From the NCBI GenBank assembly GCA_025463285.1, contig JAOBWI010000089.1, forward strand, positions 37,684 to 101,683: a stretch of DNA of 64,000 nt, read 5' to 3'. This stretch comes from Acidimicrobiaceae bacterium. GTDB lineage: Bacteria > Actinomycetota > Acidimicrobiia > Acidimicrobiales > RAAP-2. The position numbers and the translations under genes are program-made. Below are positions 58,609 through 64,000 of this stretch, piece by piece. The notes beneath the pieces were generated by a model. That model did not search any database. It was not told where the DNA came from and saw only the letters and a program-made list of their open reading frames with translations. Position 1 is the first letter of the stretch; each line of letters starts with the position of its first letter.

Positions 58609-59324
58609 CGGCGTAGTCGCCGTACCTGGTTTTGAATGGCCCACTGGGTCACCAGACCGAGCGCTTCAACGACGATGGCCTTGGACATTTTGGACTCGCC
58701 GAGCTCTCGATCCTTAAAGGAAATGGGAACTTCTATGATGGACACGCCGTTACTGCGCGCGCGGTAGGTCATCTCGATCTGGAAGCCGTACCCGTCGGCC
58801 GTCACGGTTTGGTAGTCCATCTTTTCCAGGGCTGGACGGGAGTACACGCGATAGCCCGAGGTGGAGTCGGCGACCTTGAGGTTCAACACGATCTCGGCGT
58901 ACAGATTTCCGCCGCGCGAGAGCAGTCGGCGCGAGCGAGCCCAGTTCGGAATGTGTCCGCCCTTGACGTAACGCGAACCGACCACCACGTCGTACTCTTC
59001 GGCGGCCGCCAACAGCGTTGGTAGGACGCGAGGGTCGTGAGAGAAATCGCTGTCGATTTCGACGAAGTGGTCGAAGTCGTGCTCGAGTCCCCAGGTGAAT
59101 CCCGTGCGGTAGGCTCCGCCCAATCCGCCCTTGGCGCTGCGCTCGAGCACGGTCACTCCATCGAGTTCCGCGCCCACGGCCCGGGCCCGGGCCGCCGTAC
59201 CGTCCGGACTGCCGTCGTCGACCACGAGCACGTGGCAGTAGGGCACCACCTCGCGCAAGGTGCGCAACATGAGTTCGATATTAGGAATTTCGTTGTACGT
59301 GGGAAGGACGACCAGCGTGCGCAT
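58605..59324 (-). CDS. Polyprenol/dolichol-phosphate mannosyltransferase-like GT2
   Basis: VVLPTYNEIPNIELMLRTLREV, VLVVDDGSPDGTA, EIDSDFSHDPRVLP, PISFKDRELGESKMSKAIVVEAL. Confidence 0.92.
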   Translation of the reverse strand: MRTLVVLPTYNEIPNIELMLRTLREVVPYCHVLVVDDGSPDGTAARARAVGAELDGVTVLERSAKGGLGGAYRTGFTWGLEHDFDHFVEIDSDFSHDPRVLPTLLAAAEEYDVVVGSRYVKGGHIPNWARSRRLLSRGGNLYAEIVLNLKVADSTSGYRVYSRPALEKMDYQTVTADGYGFQIEMTYRARSNGVSIIEVPISFKDRELGESKMSKAIVVEALGLVTQWAIQNQVRRLRR

Positions 59325-59410
59325 CAGGAAATTCTAGGTCTGTCTGTCCTACACTTGGTCCGGCGTGTTGCTCCGCTACCCCCAGGGAGGTGCACGCCAG
59401 AGGAAGCCCT

Positions 59411-60472
59411 ATGCCCGAGCCAGCCCCAACATCACGACTCGCGCTGCCGCGAGAACTTCGTCTGATACTGAGCCTCGGCTCGATCATCTTTGTTCTCGGT
59501 TACCTGGTGTTGCCGCAGTTCGGTCCGGCCCGCAACTCCGTTCATCTGCTCGCCACCGTTAATCCGGTCTTGGTCGCCATTGCCGTGCTGTTGGAGATCG
59601 GCGCGATCATCGCCTACATGGGACTCACGCGTACCGTGCTCTACCCCTACGCGCCAAGTCGCCTCATCACCCTGCGAGTCAACTTGGCCGGTCTCGCCAT
59701 CAGCCACGTGGTGCCGGGAGGCACCGCCCCGGCCGGCGCCCTGTCCTATCGGATCTTTAACGAGCTCGGCGTACCGAAGGAGACTAACGCCTTCGGCCTG
59801 GCCGCCCAAGGCGCTGGCTCGGCCGTGGTACTGAACGTCATCTTCTGGTTGATCCTCGTGATCTCGATTCCCCTGAACGGCTTCGACCCGCTCTACGGCT
59901 TCGCCGCCCTGGCGGGAGTCTTTCTCATGATGGCGTTCTTCGGCACAATTCTGCTGATCACGAGGGGGCAGCGTCACGCCGACGCGTGGATACGGGCCAT
60001 CGCGCGCCACGTGCCCTCCGTCAAGCCCGACGTGGTCTCCGCGCTGCTGCGCAAGGTGGCCGACCGCATCACCCTGCTGATCAACAATCGACGTACCCTC
60101 TGGTGGGCCTTCACCTGGGCCGCCCTTAACTGGTTACTCGACGCCGCGTGCCTATGGGTCTTTATTTGGAGTTTCGGTACGGTGATCTCGCCGATCGACT
60201 TACTGGTCGCTTACGGACTAGCCAACGTCTTGGCGGCCATTCCCATCACCCCGGCCGGTCTCGGAATCGTCGAGGGCGTCCTCATTCCCGCCCTGGTCGG
60301 TTTTGGGGTGCCCCACAGCCAGGCGATTCTCGCGGTGCTCGCCTACCGACTAGTGAACTTTTGGATTCCCATTCCCATCGGGGGCGCCTGCTACGCGAGT
60401 TTGCAGTGGCGACGTCCCTCGGAGATCACACCTGCGAAAGCGAGCGGGATCGATCCAGTGCCTGACGTTTGA
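59411..60472 (+). CDS. Lysylphosphatidylglycerol synthase TM / UPF0104 flippase-like membrane protein
   Basis: Multi-TM; VVPGGTAPAGALSYRIFNELG, ITPAGLGIVEGVLIPALVGFGVPHSQAILAVLAYRLVNFWIPIPIGG. Confidence 0.85.
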   Translation: MPEPAPTSRLALPRELRLILSLGSIIFVLGYLVLPQFGPARNSVHLLATVNPVLVAIAVLLEIGAIIAYMGLTRTVLYPYAPSRLITLRVNLAGLAISHVVPGGTAPAGALSYRIFNELGVPKETNAFGLAAQGAGSAVVLNVIFWLILVISIPLNGFDPLYGFAALAGVFLMMAFFGTILLITRGQRHADAWIRAIARHVPSVKPDVVSALLRKVADRITLLINNRRTLWWAFTWAALNWLLDAACLWVFIWSFGTVISPIDLLVAYGLANVLAAIPITPAGLGIVEGVLIPALVGFGVPHSQAILAVLAYRLVNFWIPIPIGGACYASLQWRRPSEITPAKASGIDPVPDV

Positions 60473-62531
60473 ATTCGGCCTGCGCCGAGAAGTTGTTAAC
60501 CGGCTGCAAGCGTCGCCAACGGCGATCCGTGCCGAGCACCCACGTAAAGAGGTCGTCGCGCCAGGTAATCTCAAAGTCCTCCACAACGTCACTCTGGAGC
60601 GAGGGATCTTCGATCGGCACGAGAACCTCGACCCGTCGGTCCAAGTTTCTTTCCATCAAGTCCGCCGAGCCGATGTAGAGAGAAAAGTCGGGACCACCCT
60701 GCTCGCCGAAGACGAAGATTCGCGAGTGTTCGAGGAACTCGCCCACCAACGAGTGCACGGTGATGTTCTCCGACAATCCCGGAACGCCGGGTCGAAGGCT
60801 GCAGAGTGTTCGCACCACCAGTCGAATCTCCACTCCGGCGATACTGGCGTCGTAGAGGGCGTCGATGATGACGGGGTCGGTTAAACCATTGACCTTGATG
60901 GCGATCTTGCCGAGCGGACCACGATCGCGCTGCGCGTTGATCAACTCCACCACTCGTGGCCGGGTGGAGAGGGGGCTCACGATGAGCTTCTCGTAGTTGC
61001 CAATACGAGAAAAACCGGTGAGAAAGTTAAAGAGTTCGCCCACGTCGTGCGTGATGGCCGGGTCGCAGGTCAACAAGCCCAAGTCCTCGTAGGAACGAGC
61101 GGTCTGACCGTTGTAGTTGCCGGTGCCGATGTGAACGTAGCGCACGGTCGTCTCCCCCTCAGAACGCAACACCAAGGTGATCTTGCAATGCGTTTTCAGC
61201 CCGACAATGCCGTAGACCACGTGCACGCCCGCGTCTTCGAGGGCCTTCGCCCACTCAATGTTGGCCGCCTCGTCGAAGCGAGCTTTTAGCTCCACCAGCG
61301 CGACCACTTGCTTTCCCCGCTCGGACGCGCGAACTAACGAAGCCACGATGGGCGAGTCGCCCGAGGTCCGATACAACGCTTGTTTGATGCCGACTACTTT
61401 CCCGTCCAGCGCGGCTTGCGCGGTAAAGGACTCCACGGAGTCCGTAAACGAGTCGTAGGGGTGGTGCAAGAGAATGTCGCCCTCTCGGATCGCGGCAAAG
61501 ACGTCGCCCACGTGCTCACCGTCGAGAAGTCGCTTGGGGGTGAGCGGCGACCAACTCTCGCCCTTCAGATCGGGCCGATCGAGACGATAGAGGGACCACA
61601 GGTCGCTCAGGCCGAGCAGGGTGTCGGTGACGTACACGTTGGCGGGATCCAGGTCCAACTGATCAATGAGCAACTTCAAGAACTCTTCGGACATGTCTCG
61701 CTGAATCTCAACGCGCAGCGCTTGGCCGAATCGTTGGCGGCGAAGTTCGACCTCGAGGGCGACTAAGAGATCGTCGGCTTCGTCTTCTTCCAGGGTGAGG
61801 TCCGCGTTGCGCGTCACTCGGAAGAGGTCGGCTTGTCCGATCGTCATGCCGGGGAAGAGCTTGTCCAGATGGGCAATGATGAGATCCTCCAAGAGGCACC
61901 ACTGATCTCGACCGGCCTCTAAGAATCGCGGTAACGAGTTCGGCACCTTGACGCGGGCGTTGCGCTCGTCCTCGGTCGCCTCGTCCCGCACGCTGACCGC
62001 AATGTTGAGTGACAGGTTGGAGATCATCGGGAAGGGGTGTCCGGGGTCGACGGCGAGCGGCGTGAGCACCGGGTAGACGTTCTCGTCGAAGTACTTGGCC
62101 AGTCGATCCTTGGCCTCCAGGTCGAGATCCTGGTAGTCCACAATCGATATTCCCGCCACCGCCAGTTCGGGGATGATCGAGTCGATCATGAGTCGATCCT
62201 GACGTTCAATGAGCTCCAACACTCGCTCGCGGATCGCCGCCAGCTGTTGACGAGGCCGAACGCCGTCAATGGAAGGCGTCTGCACTCCGGCGGCCACCTT
62301 GTCCTCCAAGCTGACGACGCGAACCTGGAAAAACTCATCGATCATGTCAGCGAAGATCGCGACGAACTTACAGCGCTCCAAGATCGGAAGTTTGTGGTCG
62401 TCGCCCAAGTCGAGCAGGCGAGCGCCAAACTCGAGGCGCGACAGTTCGCGGCTCGAGAACCTTTCGGGTCCAAAGGACGAAAGATCAGTATCCACGGCGC
62501 GAGGTTCCCTTGGTCGATGAGTTGTCACCAT
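60426..62531 (-). CDS. ppk: Polyphosphate kinase 1
   Basis: RELSRLEFGARLLDLGDD, LLHHPYDSF, VALVELKARFDEAANIEWA, TRYVHIGTGNYN-like VRYVHIGTGNYNGQTARSYEDLGLLT; start about 62531. Confidence 0.95.
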   Translation of the reverse strand: MVTTHRPREPRAVDTDLSSFGPERFSSRELSRLEFGARLLDLGDDHKLPILERCKFVAIFADMIDEFFQVRVVSLEDKVAAGVQTPSIDGVRPRQQLAAIRERVLELIERQDRLMIDSIIPELAVAGISIVDYQDLDLEAKDRLAKYFDENVYPVLTPLAVDPGHPFPMISNLSLNIAVSVRDEATEDERNARVKVPNSLPRFLEAGRDQWCLLEDLIIAHLDKLFPGMTIGQADLFRVTRNADLTLEEDEADDLLVALEVELRRQRFGQALRVEIQRDMSEEFLKLLIDQLDLDPANVYVTDTLLGLSDLWSLYRLDRPDLKGESWSPLTPKRLLDGEHVGDVFAAIREGDILLHHPYDSFTDSVESFTAQAALDGKVVGIKQALYRTSGDSPIVASLVRASERGKQVVALVELKARFDEAANIEWAKALEDAGVHVVYGIVGLKTHCKITLVLRSEGETTVRYVHIGTGNYNGQTARSYEDLGLLTCDPAITHDVGELFNFLTGFSRIGNYEKLIVSPLSTRPRVVELINAQRDRGPLGKIAIKVNGLTDPVIIDALYDASIAGVEIRLVVRTLCSLRPGVPGLSENITVHSLVGEFLEHSRIFVFGEQGGPDFSLYIGSADLMERNLDRRVEVLVPIEDPSLQSDVVEDFEITWRDDLFTWVLGTDRRWRRLQPVNNFSAQAEFKRQALDRSRSLSQV

Positions 62532-62551
62532 CGTAGGACTACTCTTGAAAC

Positions 62552-63931
62552 GTGGCGCGACGAGTAAGCAACAAGTCCCCCCAAATAAAGCCACCGCCGG
62601 CGCCAACCCCCCGCAATTTCCGCTTCACCGAACTGGCGTTGATGGCCATCGCCTGGATTATTACCTCCGGGTTTTACGCTCTCGCGTCCCTCGGCGCCCA
62701 AGGCACCATGCCCGCGCGCTTCGGCTACTTTCTCGCCGGCATGGTGCTCGTCTCTCTCTTGATGCACTTCGCCGTCGTGCGCTACGCCCCGAGTTCCTCC
62801 CAGATTCTCTTGCCGATCGCCACGCTGCTGAATGGGATCGGGTACGTAGAGATCGCTCGGTGGGATCCCACTCTGGCTCGCGGCCAGTCTCTGTGGTTCC
62901 TGGTCAGTGCCGTCTGCCTTGGCCTGACGCTGAAATTCGTTCGCCACATGCGCGACCTTGATCGCTATCGCTACCTCACCTTGGTGGTGGCGATTGCTCT
63001 CTTGGTCGCGCCCTTGATTCCTCACGTCGGCGAACAGATCAACGGTGCTCGGCTGTGGATCCCCGTCGGTCCTTTTGCCTTTCAGCCCGTAGAGTTCGCC
63101 AAGATCCTGCTGATCTTTTTCTTTGCCTCGTACTTCGCCGCCAATCGCGACCTGCTCTCCATCCCGACCCAGCGCGTCGGCGGACGTAACTTCGTCCCCC
63201 CCAAGGTATTAGTCCCTATTCTCGTGGCCTGGGGACTATCGATCTTGATTCTGGGCGCTGAGAACGATCTCGGCTTCGCGATCCTGATCTTCGCGCTCTT
63301 CATTGCCCTTCTCTGGGTTACCACTGGTCTCAAGTCCTACGTGATGTTGGGACTGGGTCTGTTAGTCGGCGGAGCCTTCATCGTCGACCGTCTCTTCAAT
63401 CAAGTCCAGGGACGCGTCACGCAGTGGCTGAATCCCTGGCCGGCCCTACTCGACCCGAACGCGTCGCACCAGCTCGCCTACGGCTGGTTCTCCATCGCTG
63501 CGGGCGGGGTGACCGGAACCGGTCTCGGCCTCGGTCAGTCGGGCAATATTCCTTTCATCACCTCGGACATGATCTTCGCCGCGGTGGCCGAAGAGCTGGG
63601 CTTCCTCGGCGTCATCCTCGTACTCTGTCTTTTCGCCGCCTTTGTCGGTGAGGGGTTCCGTATCGCCCAGCGCGCCACCTCCGACTTCGTGCGCATCACG
63701 GGGACGGGACTGGCGGCCTTGATTGGTTTTCAAGCGTTCTTTATCATGGCGGGCGTTTTGCGCCTCCTCCCCTTCACCGGCATTACCTTGCCCTTCATGG
63801 CCTACGGCGCCAACTCACTCATCGCCAACTACGTGGTCGTCGCCATCTTGTTACGAATATCGGACGAGGGCAACCAGGAACGCCACGGCGGCGAAGTCGT
63901 GTTCGTGCAGCTGGCTCACTCGAAACCCTAA
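62552..63931 (+). CDS. FtsW/RodA/SpoVE-family SEDS protein
   Basis: About 10-12 TM; QPVEFAKILLIFFFASYFA, LGAENDLGFAILIFALFIALLWVTTG, GVTGTGLGLGQSGNIPFITSDMIFAAVAEELGF, LPFTGITLPFMAYGANSLIANYVVVAILLRISD. Confidence 0.94.
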   Translation: MARRVSNKSPQIKPPPAPTPRNFRFTELALMAIAWIITSGFYALASLGAQGTMPARFGYFLAGMVLVSLLMHFAVVRYAPSSSQILLPIATLLNGIGYVEIARWDPTLARGQSLWFLVSAVCLGLTLKFVRHMRDLDRYRYLTLVVAIALLVAPLIPHVGEQINGARLWIPVGPFAFQPVEFAKILLIFFFASYFAANRDLLSIPTQRVGGRNFVPPKVLVPILVAWGLSILILGAENDLGFAILIFALFIALLWVTTGLKSYVMLGLGLLVGGAFIVDRLFNQVQGRVTQWLNPWPALLDPNASHQLAYGWFSIAAGGVTGTGLGLGQSGNIPFITSDMIFAAVAEELGFLGVILVLCLFAAFVGEGFRIAQRATSDFVRITGTGLAALIGFQAFFIMAGVLRLLPFTGITLPFMAYGANSLIANYVVVAILLRISDEGNQERHGGEVVFVQLAHSKP

Positions 63932-63964
63932 GGAGTCAGCGCGGCGAACTCGAGTTAGCCGTCC

Positions 63965-64000
63965 TCACGCGTAGTACTTCTCTAAGACCTCTTCGGAGCA
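63965..64000 (-). CDS. Possible C-terminal end of a gene running off the window
   Basis: Minus-strand open frame CSEEVLEKYYA* entering from the window edge; too short to assign. Confidence 0.25.
   Translation of the reverse strand, partial: CSEEVLEKYYA

Noticed and set aside
1-64000. CRISPR arrays, rRNA operons, tmRNA, RNase P RNA, prophage structural genes
   Set aside because: Looked for regular spaced repeats and conserved RNA motifs and found none recognisable by eye; a cmsearch/minced run would settle this

Overview
This is a GC-rich (about 60%) actinobacterial chromosome segment. Gene content suggests an Acidimicrobiia-like lineage, but that placement is an inference. Most of it is a dense housekeeping backbone. 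Main blocks, left to right: an ABC-F ATPase; a PspC/Lia-like envelope-stress two-component module; an ECF sigma factor with a membrane partner; lepB; an ABC-2 exporter; the fhaA-fhaB-pstP-pknB-crgA signalling cluster; secG-tpiA-pgk-gap-yvcK-rapZ-uvrC-uvrA-uvrB-coaE; dppBCDF; rpsA; polA; an ANTAR regulator; menC; fabD-fabG-acpP-fabF; mshD; menG/menF; a Dpm1-like glycosyltransferase; a flippase-like protein; ppk; and an FtsW/RodA protein. Five tRNAs were read directly (Leu-CAG, Ile-GAU, Ala-UGC, Leu-GAG, Leu-CAA). The accessory part is about 15.9-24.9 kb. It holds a decayed thiolase fragment, a TetR/SDR divergon with a duplicated operator, a small island next to tRNA-Ile carrying an XRE / nucleotidyltransferase toxin-antitoxin-like pair between degenerate direct repeats, and an ISL3-family insertion sequence between two tRNA genes. 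Other points worth a second look are a TrpF-like protein lacking catalytic motifs, a roughly 780-bp apparently non-coding gap at 42.7-43.5 kb, and a non-triplet 20-bp tandem duplication inside polA. I saw no CRISPR array, rRNA or prophage. All family calls were made by eye from the sequence; no searches were run.
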